Made by a program: the position numbers and the translations under genes. 64,000 nucleotides of DNA. Source: Aurantiacibacter atlanticus (GTDB taxonomy: Bacteria > Pseudomonadota > Alphaproteobacteria > Sphingomonadales > Sphingomonadaceae). This document shows positions 35,001 to 43,460 of the stretch, in pieces; the first letter of the stretch is position 1; every line of letters starts with the position of its first letter. Under the pieces are notes generated by a model, which searched no databases, was not told where the DNA came from, and saw nothing but the letters and a program-made list of their open reading frames with translations. The stretch covers positions 1,302,001 through 1,366,000 of the forward strand of contig NZ_CP011310.1 in assembly GCF_001077815.2 (NCBI RefSeq), read 5' to 3'.

Positions 35001-35945
35001 ATGTTAGGCCGCGTCGCAAATGGCATCTTCTGGATGTACCGCTATCTCGAACGGGCAGAAAATACTGCACGTCTTCTGGCGGCTGGGCAGCGCATGGCGC
35101 TGACGCGCGGCGATGATCATGCAGTGCAGGAATGGCGGTCTATCGTGACGACGCTGGGGCTGCGCAAATATTTCGAGCAGGATAGCGGCGAATATGATGT
35201 CGCCCATGTCTGCGATTTCGTATTGCGATCGAAGAGCAATCCCGAAAGCGTTCTGGCGATGACAGAGCGGGCTCGCACGAATGCGCGGATTTGCCGTTCG
35301 GCCATCACGCTGGAAGTGTGGGAAGCCGTCAATGAAGGCTGGATGGCACTTCGCGAGTTACTTGCAAAGCCGGTGCGCGAAAGCAATCTCAACCCGATCC
35401 TCGGCGCGATCCGTCGTGAAAGTTCCCTGGCGCGCGGGGCGACCCACGGCTCCATGCTGCGCAACGAAGCCTATTGGTTTTCTCGTCTGGGCACTTTTCT
35501 TGAGCGTGCTGACAGCACGGCGCGTATCCTCGACGTGAAATATTACCTGCTGCTGCCATCGCTTTCCTATGTCGGAACTCCGCTCGACAGCGGGCAATGG
35601 GATAGTGTTCTGCGCTCGCTGTCTGGTGACAGGGCCTATCGCTGGCTCAATGCCGGAAGGATGGATGCCCGCTCCATCGCCGATTTCCTGATCCTTGATG
35701 AACGCTTTCCGCGCAGCCTGACCTATTGCTATGCTACGGTACGGCAAAACCTCGATGAGCTTGCCCGTCTGCACGGTAGCGAAAGCACATCGCATGAAAT
35801 GATGCGCGCGGCCGATCTCGGGCTTACCAACAAGACGGTCGAGAATATATTCGATCAGGGCCTACACCAGTTTCTGCTCGATTTTATCGCCAGCAATCAA
35901 AAAGTCGCCGGCGCCATCGCTGAAGATTACCGTTTCACCTCTTAA
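35001..35945 (+). CDS. Alpha-E domain protein
   Basis: A 314-residue, mostly helical alpha-E domain protein starting MLGRVANGIFWMYRYLERAE. It carries RNEAYWFSRLGTFLERADSTARILDVKYYLL near the middle, typical of the family (core residues R, ER, A-D-x-T-A-R-I-L-D). ATG 35001 follows the ATP-grasp stop by 16 bases with GGTGGAG upstream. It is almost always found with this type of ATP-grasp and is thought to act with it; no catalytic function is established. Confidence 0.9.
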   Translation: MLGRVANGIFWMYRYLERAENTARLLAAGQRMALTRGDDHAVQEWRSIVTTLGLRKYFEQDSGEYDVAHVCDFVLRSKSNPESVLAMTERARTNARICRSAITLEVWEAVNEGWMALRELLAKPVRESNLNPILGAIRRESSLARGATHGSMLRNEAYWFSRLGTFLERADSTARILDVKYYLLLPSLSYVGTPLDSGQWDSVLRSLSGDRAYRWLNAGRMDARSIADFLILDERFPRSLTYCYATVRQNLDELARLHGSESTSHEMMRAADLGLTNKTVENIFDQGLHQFLLDFIASNQKVAGAIAEDYRFTS

Positions 35946-35963
35946 AGGAGAGGATTACAGACT

Positions 35964-36779
35964 ATGCGCCTCTCAATCCGCCACACCACGCGCTATCGCT
36001 TCACTGAACCTGTCTCCTACGGGGTCCAGCGGTTGCGGCTGACGCCCAAGGAAACGCAAGGGCAGAAGATACTCGAATGGGACATGGAATATGAGGGCGC
36101 GCACGAGGAACTGGTCTATGATGATCAGAACTTCAATCACACGACCTTCATCTCCGTAGAAGAAGGCGCGCAGGATGTTGTCGTCACGTGCAAGGGCCGC
36201 GTCGATACAGAGGACCAGGCCGGCGTCATCGGACAACATGCCGGACATTTGCCGCTATGGGCTTTTCTGGGGCAGACTCCGCTGACCAAACCCGGTCCCA
36301 AAATCAGGTCGTTGATTGGTAAGGTGGAACGCAGCGAAAGCATGGTCGATACCCTCCACAATCTCAGCAATGTCATCCGTGACCATGTCGAATATGGCGT
36401 AGGCACGAGCGGGGTTTCAACCACGGCAGAGGAGGCGGCGATCAATGCCTCAGGCGTTTGTCAGGACCATGCGCATATTTTTATCGCGGCTGCGCGCAGC
36501 CTGGAAATACCGTCTCGTTATGTAAGCGGTTATCTTATGATGAATGATCGCATTGAGCAGGAGGCCACCCACGCATGGGCAGAGGCCTATGTGCAGGGGC
36601 TGGGCTGGGTCGGCTTCGACATTTCCAACGGCATCAGCCCCGATCCACGGTATGTCCGTGTTGCAACGGGTCGTGATTACAGCGATGCAGCGCCGGTAAC
36701 AGCCATATCTTTCGGTGCCCAGACTGCGGACCTTGATGTAAATCTTGCTGTCGAACAGCAGATCATGGGGCAGCAGTGA
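35964..36779 (+). CDS. Transglutaminase-like cysteine peptidase/amidase
   Basis: 271 residues: an N-terminal beta domain of the bacterial transglutaminase type (about 1-85), then the papain-like transglutaminase core. The triad is visible as Cys166 (ASGVCQDHAHIF), His203 (ATHAWAEAYV) and Asp219 (GWVGFDISNG). It may cut or form isopeptide bonds. AAAGGAGAGG lies 11 bases before the ATG. It sits between the alpha-E and Anbu genes, which suggests action on the product of the ATP-grasp ligase. Confidence 0.9.
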   Translation: MRLSIRHTTRYRFTEPVSYGVQRLRLTPKETQGQKILEWDMEYEGAHEELVYDDQNFNHTTFISVEEGAQDVVVTCKGRVDTEDQAGVIGQHAGHLPLWAFLGQTPLTKPGPKIRSLIGKVERSESMVDTLHNLSNVIRDHVEYGVGTSGVSTTAEEAAINASGVCQDHAHIFIAAARSLEIPSRYVSGYLMMNDRIEQEATHAWAEAYVQGLGWVGFDISNGISPDPRYVRVATGRDYSDAAPVTAISFGAQTADLDVNLAVEQQIMGQQ

Positions 36780-36825
36780 TACGCCTTGCACGTATCTGAA
36801 CTTTTCGCAGTTTTAGAGGAAATAC

Positions 36826-37581
36826 ATGACTTATTGCGTTGGGATGGTTCTGGACAAGGGCCTCGTTTTGATGAGCGATACGCGAACCAATTCGGGTGTC
36901 GACAACATTTCTGTTTTTCGCAAGATGTTCACCTGGACGGTCCCGGGAGAGCGGATCATATCGGTGATGACGGCGGGCAACCTTGCCACGACGCAGGCGG
37001 TCATCAGCCAATTGCAGGAACGCACAAAGGCACCCGAAGAACGCCAGCACGGATTGCTGGAACTGCCGACCATGTTTCAGGTGGCCGTGGAAACAGGCAA
37101 GCTGCTGCGCGAGGTCATCAGTGCCACCCAAACCGATAATGGCACGCGCGGTAAAGGTCGCTTCACGGCATCAATCATCCTTGCCGGCCAGATCAAGGGC
37201 ATGGAGCCACGCCTGTTCATGATCTATCCGGAAGGTAATTTCATTGAAGCCAGCTTCGACACTCCATTTTTCCAGATTGGCGAGACGAAATATGGCCGGC
37301 CGATCATCCTGCGCGGTTATGAAAGAACGATGAGCTTTGAGGATGCAGCAAAATTGCTGATGGTGAGCTTCGATTCAACCTTGAAGGCCAATCTGTCAGT
37401 TGGCCTTCCGCTGGATCTCATGGTGATCGAACGCGATACATTTGCCCCGCTGCATGAACGGCGGATCGAACACAGTGACCCCTATTTCGATGCGATTTCG
37501 AACAGTTGGAGCGAGGCATTGCGAAGCGCCTTTCATTCGCTCCCGGATTATAGCTTTTACCAACCGGATGAAACTACCTAG
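36826..37581 (+). CDS. Anbu, proteasome-like N-terminal threonine peptidase
   Basis: A 251-residue Ntn-hydrolase of the Anbu (ancestral beta-subunit) group, related to HslV and proteasome beta subunits. After Met removal the N-terminus is Thr1 (MTYCVGM), with Asp17 and Lys32 in the catalytic places (SDTRTNSGVD, FRKMFTW). GERIISVMTAGNLATTQAV and RPIILRGYERTMSFEDAAKLLMVSFDST are family-typical (only cores quoted). AGAGGAA precedes the ATG. Anbu rings are known structurally but their substrate is not. No unfoldase such as HslU is in the window. Confidence 0.93.
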   Translation: MTYCVGMVLDKGLVLMSDTRTNSGVDNISVFRKMFTWTVPGERIISVMTAGNLATTQAVISQLQERTKAPEERQHGLLELPTMFQVAVETGKLLREVISATQTDNGTRGKGRFTASIILAGQIKGMEPRLFMIYPEGNFIEASFDTPFFQIGETKYGRPIILRGYERTMSFEDAAKLLMVSFDSTLKANLSVGLPLDLMVIERDTFAPLHERRIEHSDPYFDAISNSWSEALRSAFHSLPDYSFYQPDETT

Positions 37582-37586
37582 TCGCG

Positions 37587-37602
37587 CGGTCCGATCGGAC
37601 CG
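37587..37602. promoter_or_regulatory. 16-bp palindrome just after anbu
   Basis: CGGTCCGATCGGACCG begins 5 bases past the anbu stop. The half-site TCCGATC recurs at 37609 and 37650. There is no T-run, so an operator cluster is at least as likely as a terminator. It lies in the 190-bp gap before the FixJ-type regulator. Confidence 0.45.
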
Positions 37603-37719
37603 GAAAGTTCCGATCAGAATTATCCCGTAGCTGCATCGCGGATAAATGGTCCGATCCGGTGATAACTTTTTCGCGGTTTCCTGCCATTCCTCGGGAAAGG
37701 GGCGGCGCAATAGGTGGAC

Positions 37720-37737
37720 TTCCGTAGTAATACGGAA
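37720..37737. promoter_or_regulatory. Inverted repeat upstream of FixJ-type regulator
   Basis: TTCCGTA-GTAA-TACGGAA, perfect 7-bp arms and a 4-base centre, 35 bases before the regulator start. Size and symmetry fit binding of a LuxR-type dimer, so autoregulation is an attractive guess. Confidence 0.45.
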
Positions 37738-37772
37738 TGTAAAATGCACGATCCTCAGCCAGTACCAGTTTC

Positions 37773-38462
37773 ATGGAAAAACGTATTACGATACATATTG
37801 TCGGCGGCGACAGCCGCTCGCGCGCGTTACAATCGCGCCTCGCCCTTTCCATGGGTTGTCATGCGGAAGTTTATTCGGACCTGATCGAATTGCTTGACCG
37901 TCCGCCGCAGGATGGCGTTATCATTGCATCGGATGTCGTCATTGAAGACGGCATCGGAGCGCTTCTGGAAAAACTTGCCGATCACGGGATCTGGATACCG
38001 CTGGTAGCGGCGCGTGAAGAGCCGAGTCTGGAAGAGGTCGTTCACGCAGTTCAGGCGGGGGCGCTCGATTTCCTGACCTTGCCCCTTACCGAGGGAGAAC
38101 TGCGCCGGATGATCGCGCATTACCATTCAGATTCGGGCCAACATGCCGAAGCGCGCCGCCGGCTGATCGATGCCCGCAATCGCATAAATGAATTGTCTCG
38201 GCGCGAGCGCGAAGTGCTGGATTGGTTATCCGAAGGGCGCTCGAACAAGGCCATTGCGCGCGAACTCGATATCAGTCCGCGTACGGTAGAAATTCATCGC
38301 GCCAACATGATGGAAAAGCTTGGTGCCAACCATGCAGCCGATGCTGTGCGCATGCGCATGGATGCAGCATTGCGGGACCCAGTGGCCAAAACCCGCGAGG
38401 TGGTGCCCGGCCTGCATACCGACGTCAGTTCTGCGCCATCGCCGACGGCTACGTCGGGCTGA
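37773..38462 (+). CDS. FixJ/LuxR-type regulator with degenerate receiver
   Basis: 229 residues: an N-terminal receiver-like domain (1-115) and a LuxR-type helix-turn-helix (about 140-195, LSRREREVLDWLSEGRSNKAIARELDISPRTVEIH; core GRSNKxIARxL). Asp54 is in the phospho-acceptor place. The usual acidic pair reads Gly11-Gly12-Asp13, and the conserved lysine before the late proline is Leu103. Phosphorylation is therefore doubtful. It follows the Anbu operon on the same strand; regulating that operon is a context guess. Confidence 0.85.
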   Translation: MEKRITIHIVGGDSRSRALQSRLALSMGCHAEVYSDLIELLDRPPQDGVIIASDVVIEDGIGALLEKLADHGIWIPLVAAREEPSLEEVVHAVQAGALDFLTLPLTEGELRRMIAHYHSDSGQHAEARRRLIDARNRINELSRREREVLDWLSEGRSNKAIARELDISPRTVEIHRANMMEKLGANHAADAVRMRMDAALRDPVAKTREVVPGLHTDVSSAPSPTATSG

Positions 38463-38530
38463 TCCGGCCCCAGCACAGACTTACAGAGTTTCCCCCCGGA
38501 AAGGCGGCCCAGCGATGGGTCGCCTTTTCG

Positions 38531-39238
38531 CTATCGACAATAGGACGAGCCGCTGCTGACACCTTCAACGTGGAAGTGATCACGGTGGGCCGCATTGTAA
38601 TCCGGCCCCAGAACAGTGCCGAAGCGAAGACAGGCGCTGCGTTGCACGGTGCGCAGGAATTCACGCTCCTTGCTGGAACCATTCCAGCCCGAATGCACGC
38701 TGATCCGCGTTCCGTCAGACAGAACAAATCCACCGACATCAATGGCATCAGCACTGGCATGGGCTGAACGCCGTCCAGTGCCCGCGACATTACGGCATGA
38801 ATAGCTTCCCATCGTCTGGATGGACTGGATCGGCACACCGAAAACCTGCCGCGCCGCACGATCAACACCATATCGTGCCCATGCCGCAAAGGCTGTGCTG
38901 ACAGGGCAGGTGACCGGCCCCAGATTGCCAACTTCAAACCGGCCGTAATCACCCTGCAAGGCATGCATCTGCACCGTGTTGAGCGTGCTGCAACCGTGAT
39001 CGGCATAGCGATCCGGCAAGGCATCGAACTGTGCACCAGCGGCGCCAAGCTGGGCCAGGCATTGCGCTTCGGCACCACGCCGAACGATTGGCGCTGAATT
39101 GCTGATGCGCGATGAGGAGGCTGTATTGCGCGAATCATGGCTATCGCGCTGGGGACTGCCATTCGGAAGGACCGAACAGCCCGCCAAGGCGAGAGTGCCA
39201 AGTCCAAGGGTAAGGGCACGTTTCATCACGATTTTCAT
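38531..39238 (-). CDS. Extensin-like C-terminal domain lipoprotein
   Basis: 235 residues with a lipoprotein signal, lipobox LAGC at Cys21 (a Met four codons in is an alternative start). The family-typical domain contains CRNVAGTGRRSAHASADAIDVGGF and NAAHRDHFHVE (motif cores H-A-x-A-D-A-x-D and H-x-D-H-F-H). This pattern resembles the zinc sites of M15/LAS-type D-Ala-D-Ala peptidases, so a cell-wall role is likely. It converges on the regulator gene with 68 bases between stops. Confidence 0.85.
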   Translation of the reverse strand: MKIVMKRALTLGLGTLALAGCSVLPNGSPQRDSHDSRNTASSSRISNSAPIVRRGAEAQCLAQLGAAGAQFDALPDRYADHGCSTLNTVQMHALQGDYGRFEVGNLGPVTCPVSTAFAAWARYGVDRAARQVFGVPIQSIQTMGSYSCRNVAGTGRRSAHASADAIDVGGFVLSDGTRISVHSGWNGSSKEREFLRTVQRSACLRFGTVLGPDYNAAHRDHFHVEGVSSGSSYCR

Positions 39239-39327
39239 GACGCTAACATGCTTAACATCATCCTAATGCGTGCGCCAGCAGGGCAAGGTTTCACAAGTAA
39301 TGATTGACTCCTTCGCACTCATCTCTA

Positions 39328-39382
39328 GTGGCCGCTGCGGGCCACGCGGTCCCAACGCCGCGCGAGCTCTCTGCAAGGAGAG
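39328..39382 (+). promoter_or_regulatory. Structured serC leader (candidate serC RNA motif)
   Basis: Three adjacent hairpins before serC: GTGGCC/GGCCAC (39328-39345), CGCGG/CCGCG (39345-39362) and CTCTC/GAGAG (39367-39382). The last would mask the AAGGAG ribosome site of serC. A conserved serC leader RNA is known from alphaproteobacteria; I have not compared to its consensus, so the match is an inference from position and folding. Confidence 0.45.
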
Positions 39383-39387
39383 AATAC

Positions 39388-40548
39388 ATGACTGCACAAC
39401 CTACCCTCCGTCCGGAGCGTCCTTTTTTTTCGTCCGGACCTACCTGCAAGCCGCCCGGCTGGTCGCCAGACAAGCTCGACATCAAAAGCCTCGGCCGCTC
39501 GCATCGCTCCAAATATGCCAAGGGTCGCCTGAAATATGCGATTGACCTGACACGTGAACTGCTCGGCGTGCCTGACGATTATCTCGTCGGTATTATGCCC
39601 GGTTCCGATACTGGCGCGCTTGAATGCGCGATGTGGACCATGCTGGGCGCTCGCCCTGCCACGATCGCTGCGTGGGAAAGCTTTGGCAATGTCTGGATCC
39701 AGGATGCAGTCAAACAGCTCAAGCTGCCCGATCTTCAGGTGCTGGATGCCGATTATGGCGAGATACCCGACCTTTCGCAGATCCCGCAGGAAAACGATGT
39801 CGTTTTCACCTGGAACGGCACGACAAGCGGCGCGAAAATTCCGAATACGGATTGGCTCGCGCATGATCGTACCGGTATTACGATAAATGATGCCACCAGC
39901 GCCGTTTTCGCGATGGAAATGGACTGGGCCAAGCTCGATGCCACTACTTTCAGCTGGCAGAAGGTGCTTGGCGGTGAAGCGCAGCATGGCATGCTCATCC
40001 TCAGTCCCAAGGCGGTTGAGCGGATCGAAAGCTATAATCCAAGCTGGCCGCTGCCCAAGCTGTTCCGCCTGAAAAAGGGCGACAAACTGAATGTTTCAAT
40101 CTTCGAAGGCGCGACAATCAACACGCCTTCCATGCTGGCGACCGAAGATTACATTTTCGCGCTGGAATGGGTGAAATCCATCGGCGGACGCCAGGCCATG
40201 TTCGACCGCGCCGATGCCAATGCCAAGATCGTCAAGGACTGGATAGAGGCTACCCCGTGGCTGCGCAACATGGTTCCCGATCCTGCCAAGCAGACCAATA
40301 CCGGCGTGTGCATGGTATTTCAGGGGGACTGGATCGAAAGCCTTTCTGCCGAAGATCAGGCAGTCGTGCCCAAGAAAATCGCTTCCAAGCTGGAAGAGAT
40401 GGATATCGGCTATGACTTTAATGGCTATCGCGATGCCCCTCCGGGCCTGCGCATCTGGTGCGGCGGTTCGCTGGAGTCAGAGGATATCTCTCGTCTGCTG
40501 CCGTGGATCGAATGGGCTTATGAAGAGCTCAAGGCCGGCAATCGGTGA
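39388..40548 (+). CDS. serC: Phosphoserine aminotransferase
   Basis: PLP enzyme that makes phosphoserine from 3-phosphohydroxypyruvate and glutamate. The chosen 386-residue form starts MTAQPTLRPERPFFSSGP with AAGGAG 7 bases upstream. A longer frame adds 28 residues read from the leader. Lys192 in FSWQKVLGGEAQHG is the likely Schiff-base residue, and WNGTTSGAKIPN and FNGYRDAPPGLRIWCG are typical of the alphaproteobacterial type. It lies 135 bases upstream of serA, the preceding enzyme. Confidence 0.95.
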   Translation: MTAQPTLRPERPFFSSGPTCKPPGWSPDKLDIKSLGRSHRSKYAKGRLKYAIDLTRELLGVPDDYLVGIMPGSDTGALECAMWTMLGARPATIAAWESFGNVWIQDAVKQLKLPDLQVLDADYGEIPDLSQIPQENDVVFTWNGTTSGAKIPNTDWLAHDRTGITINDATSAVFAMEMDWAKLDATTFSWQKVLGGEAQHGMLILSPKAVERIESYNPSWPLPKLFRLKKGDKLNVSIFEGATINTPSMLATEDYIFALEWVKSIGGRQAMFDRADANAKIVKDWIEATPWLRNMVPDPAKQTNTGVCMVFQGDWIESLSAEDQAVVPKKIASKLEEMDIGYDFNGYRDAPPGLRIWCGGSLESEDISRLLPWIEWAYEELKAGNR

Positions 40549-40683
40549 TGCCAGCGCCCTTGCCTTGGGAAAGGTGAGGGGCAGGAGGGGGCTGACCCTT
40601 CGATATTCCAAACAAACGACAAGGCTGGGTGAGACTGATATTCTCTCCGGCCTCTCCTCCCAAAGCGGGAGATGGAGCAAATC

Positions 40684-42282
40684 ATGACCAAGCCAAAAGT
40701 CCTTATTTCCGACAAGATGGACCCGAATGCCGCCCGTATTTTTGAAGAGCGCGGCTGCGATGTGGATGTCATCACCGGCGAGACACCCGAACAGTTGATC
40801 GCGCGTATCGGCGAATATGATGGCCTTGCCATTCGTTCTTCCACCACGGTGACAGATGAAATTCTTGCCGCGGCAACCAATCTCAAGGTGATCGGTCGCG
40901 CCGGTATCGGGGTCGACAATGTCGATATTCCCAAAGCTTCCGCGCGCGGCGTAGTGGTGATGAATACGCCATTCGGCAATTCGATCACGACTGCTGAACA
41001 CGCCATTGCGATGTTGCTGGCACTTGCCCGCCAGATCCCTGAAGCCAACACCCGCACCCAGGCGGGAGAATGGCCCAAGAAGGATTTCATGGGTGTCGAA
41101 GTTACCGGCAAGACTTTGGGCCTCATCGGGGCGGGTAATATTGGCGCAATCGTGGCCAGCCGCGCCCAGGGCCTGCGCATGAAAGTCATCGCCTACGATC
41201 CGTTTCTCACGCCTGACAGGGCTGTTGAGCTGGGCGTCGAAAAGGTCGATCTGGGCATGCTGGTGCAGCGCGCCGATTTTATCACTTTGCACACGCCGCT
41301 GACTGACGAGACACGCAATATTTTGAACCGCGAACGGCTGGAGCAGTGCAAGCCGGGCGTGCGCATCGTCAATTGTGCGCGTGGCGGGTTGATTGACGAA
41401 CTGGCGCTGAAGGATCTGCTCGATTCCGACCACATCGCCGGCGCCGCGCTGGATGTATTCGCGAAGGAGCCGCCAGCCGCCGATCACCCGCTATTCGGCA
41501 CGCCGGGTTTCATCTGCACACCGCATCTGGGTGCTTCCACGACAGAGGCGCAAGTCAATGTCGCGCTGCAGGTGGCAGAGCAGATGGCGGATTACCTCGT
41601 CGATGGCGGCGTGACCAATGCGCTGAACGTGCCATCGCTCTCAGCCGAGGAGGCACCCCGTCTGCGCCCGTATATCGCGCTGGGCGAGAAGCTGGGTTCG
41701 CTGGTCGGGCAGCTTGAAGGGCCGGATGTCAATTCGCTCACCATCGAGGTTGAGGGGGCTGCTGCCGAATTGAACATGAAGCCGATCACCGCTGCCGTGC
41801 TTGCGGGCATGATGCGCAGCTGGTCTGACAGCATCAACATGGTCAATGCGCCCATCCTCGCCAAGGAGCGCGGTCTGGATGTCCGCGAAGTGCGCCACGG
41901 CAGGGAAGGCAATTATCACACGCTGCTGCGCGTCACCGCGACCACCGGAACGCGCAAGCGCGAAGTTGCCGGAAGCCTGTTTGGCGGGTCGGAAATGCGG
42001 CTGGTGGAAATTGCGGGCACGCGGATCGAAACCGATCTGGACGGCCACATGATCTACGTTGTCAACGAAGATGCGCCGGGCTTCATCGGTCGGCTTGGTT
42101 CGACGCTGGGCGAAGCTGGCGTCAACATCGGCAACTTCCACCTTGGTCGCCGCCTGCCCGATCGCCACCGCGGCGGCGATGCTGTGTTGCTGTTGACGCT
42201 GGACCAGCGACCCACGCCCGAAGTGCTCGACGCGATCTGCGAGCTTGAAGGCGTCAAAAAGGTAAAGGCATTGAGCTTTTGA
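40684..42282 (+). CDS. serA: D-3-phosphoglycerate dehydrogenase
   Basis: First enzyme of serine synthesis, oxidising 3-phosphoglycerate with NAD+. The 532-residue long form has a substrate domain, an NAD domain (TLGLIGAGNIGAIVASRAQG), an intervening domain, and a C-terminal ACT domain (VVNEDAPGFIGRLGSTLGEA) that can sense serine. The catalytic Arg is in NCARGGLIDE and the His in PHLGASTTEAQ. GGGAGATGGAG precedes the ATG. A GCCATCCCGG hairpin follows the gene. Confidence 0.96.
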   Translation: MTKPKVLISDKMDPNAARIFEERGCDVDVITGETPEQLIARIGEYDGLAIRSSTTVTDEILAAATNLKVIGRAGIGVDNVDIPKASARGVVVMNTPFGNSITTAEHAIAMLLALARQIPEANTRTQAGEWPKKDFMGVEVTGKTLGLIGAGNIGAIVASRAQGLRMKVIAYDPFLTPDRAVELGVEKVDLGMLVQRADFITLHTPLTDETRNILNRERLEQCKPGVRIVNCARGGLIDELALKDLLDSDHIAGAALDVFAKEPPAADHPLFGTPGFICTPHLGASTTEAQVNVALQVAEQMADYLVDGGVTNALNVPSLSAEEAPRLRPYIALGEKLGSLVGQLEGPDVNSLTIEVEGAAAELNMKPITAAVLAGMMRSWSDSINMVNAPILAKERGLDVREVRHGREGNYHTLLRVTATTGTRKREVAGSLFGGSEMRLVEIAGTRIETDLDGHMIYVVNEDAPGFIGRLGSTLGEAGVNIGNFHLGRRLPDRHRGGDAVLLLTLDQRPTPEVLDAICELEGVKKVKALSF

Positions 42283-42289
42283 TCATTGC

Positions 42290-42315
42290 GCCATCCCGGC
42301 TTCCACCGGGATGGC
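42290..42315 (+). terminator. Hairpin between serA and hisZ
   Basis: Perfect 10-bp stem GCCATCCCGG / CCGGGATGGC with loop CTTCCA, 8 bases after the serA stop. The following CAATTGTC is not a proper T-run, so it may only partly stop transcription or protect the 3' end. Confidence 0.5.
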
Positions 42316-42338
42316 CAATTGTCTAGGAAGCCCCAGCT

Positions 42339-43451
42339 ATGACCGATCCTACCCAAGACCTGTTGCCCGAAGGGCTGGAAGACCGCCTGCCGCAAAGTGC
42401 GGCCGCAGCCGCGCGTATTCAGCGCGCCATGCTCGATGTGATGCGCAGCCATGGATATGACCGGGTCAATCCGCCGCTGATCGAATTTGAACAATCGATG
42501 GCGAGGCGGATGGATGGGGTGCGCACGCGCAATCTCTTCCGCTTTGTCGATCCGCGCAGCCTTCGCTCGCTCGCACTGCGCAGTGACATTACGGTTCAGG
42601 TAGGGCGCATTGCCGCGACCGGGCTTGCCAACGCGCCGCGTCCCATGCGGCTTGCCTATGCAGGGCAGGTCGCGCGTATCACAGGAGACATGCTCGATCC
42701 GCGGCGGGAAAATTTGCAGATTGGTGCCGAGCTTATCGGAAGCGATAGCGTAGCTGCGGCAGCCGAAGTGGTGGAAGTGGCTATTGCTGCGCTGGAGGCG
42801 GCGGGAGCAGGACGTATTTCAGTCGATTTCACGCTGCCTGATCTTGTCGACACACTGGCTGACGGGCCGCTACCGCTCGATGCTGAAACGCGCGCGGCTG
42901 TCCGGCGTGAACTCGATACCAAGGATGCTGGCGGGCTGGTAGAGGCAGGCGGCAGTGCCTACCTGCCATTGCTTTATGCGACCGGGCCGTTTCCGCAAGC
43001 TGCTGAGAAACTTGCCGCGATTGACGGTGCCGGTGTGCTGGACAGTCGCATCCACGCACTGCGCCAGATCGCCGAACGGGTGCAGGGCCGCGCGCGGCTG
43101 ACGCTCGATCCGTCGGAACGCCATGGTTTCGAATATCAAAGCTGGTTTGGTTTCACCCTCTATGCCGAAGGCGTGCGCGGAGCGCTGGGCCGTGGCGGCA
43201 CCTATCGCATTGGTGGCACTGATGAAGCCGCGACAGGCTTCTCGCTTTACCCTGATGATCTGGTAGAGATGGTCAAAGCGAAAGAAACGATGGGCAGGCG
43301 CCTGTTCCTGCCCATCGGCCATGATCGCACTGCCGCCAATGAAATGCGCGCAGATGGCTGGCGCACAGTGGCAGCACTGACAGATGCTGATGACGGCAAG
43401 GTGCTCGGCTGCACTCACGCATTGTTGGATGGTGAGATACAGCCGCTTTAG
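42339..43451 (+). CDS. hisZ: ATP phosphoribosyltransferase regulatory subunit
   Basis: HisRS-like, catalytically inactive partner of the short form of HisG in the first step of histidine synthesis. The 370 residues begin LLPEGLEDRLPQSAAAA and show class II synthetase-like motifs, with LFRFVDPRSLRSLALRSDITVQVGRIAA (motif 2 area) and ARITGDMLDPRRENLQIGAE-like segments. hisG is not in the window. In related genomes serC-serA-hisZ-purA is a common order, here interrupted by an opposite-strand aldo/keto reductase. Confidence 0.9.
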   Translation: MTDPTQDLLPEGLEDRLPQSAAAAARIQRAMLDVMRSHGYDRVNPPLIEFEQSMARRMDGVRTRNLFRFVDPRSLRSLALRSDITVQVGRIAATGLANAPRPMRLAYAGQVARITGDMLDPRRENLQIGAELIGSDSVAAAAEVVEVAIAALEAAGAGRISVDFTLPDLVDTLADGPLPLDAETRAAVRRELDTKDAGGLVEAGGSAYLPLLYATGPFPQAAEKLAAIDGAGVLDSRIHALRQIAERVQGRARLTLDPSERHGFEYQSWFGFTLYAEGVRGALGRGGTYRIGGTDEAATGFSLYPDDLVEMVKAKETMGRRLFLPIGHDRTAANEMRADGWRTVAALTDADDGKVLGCTHALLDGEIQPL

Positions 43452-43460
43452 TCGGTATGT

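Noticed and set aside
33554..37581. Reading the Anbu operon as a classical bacterial proteasome or HslUV locus
   Set aside because: There is no ATPase, alpha subunit or Pup ligase nearby, and the neighbours are those of the Anbu group.
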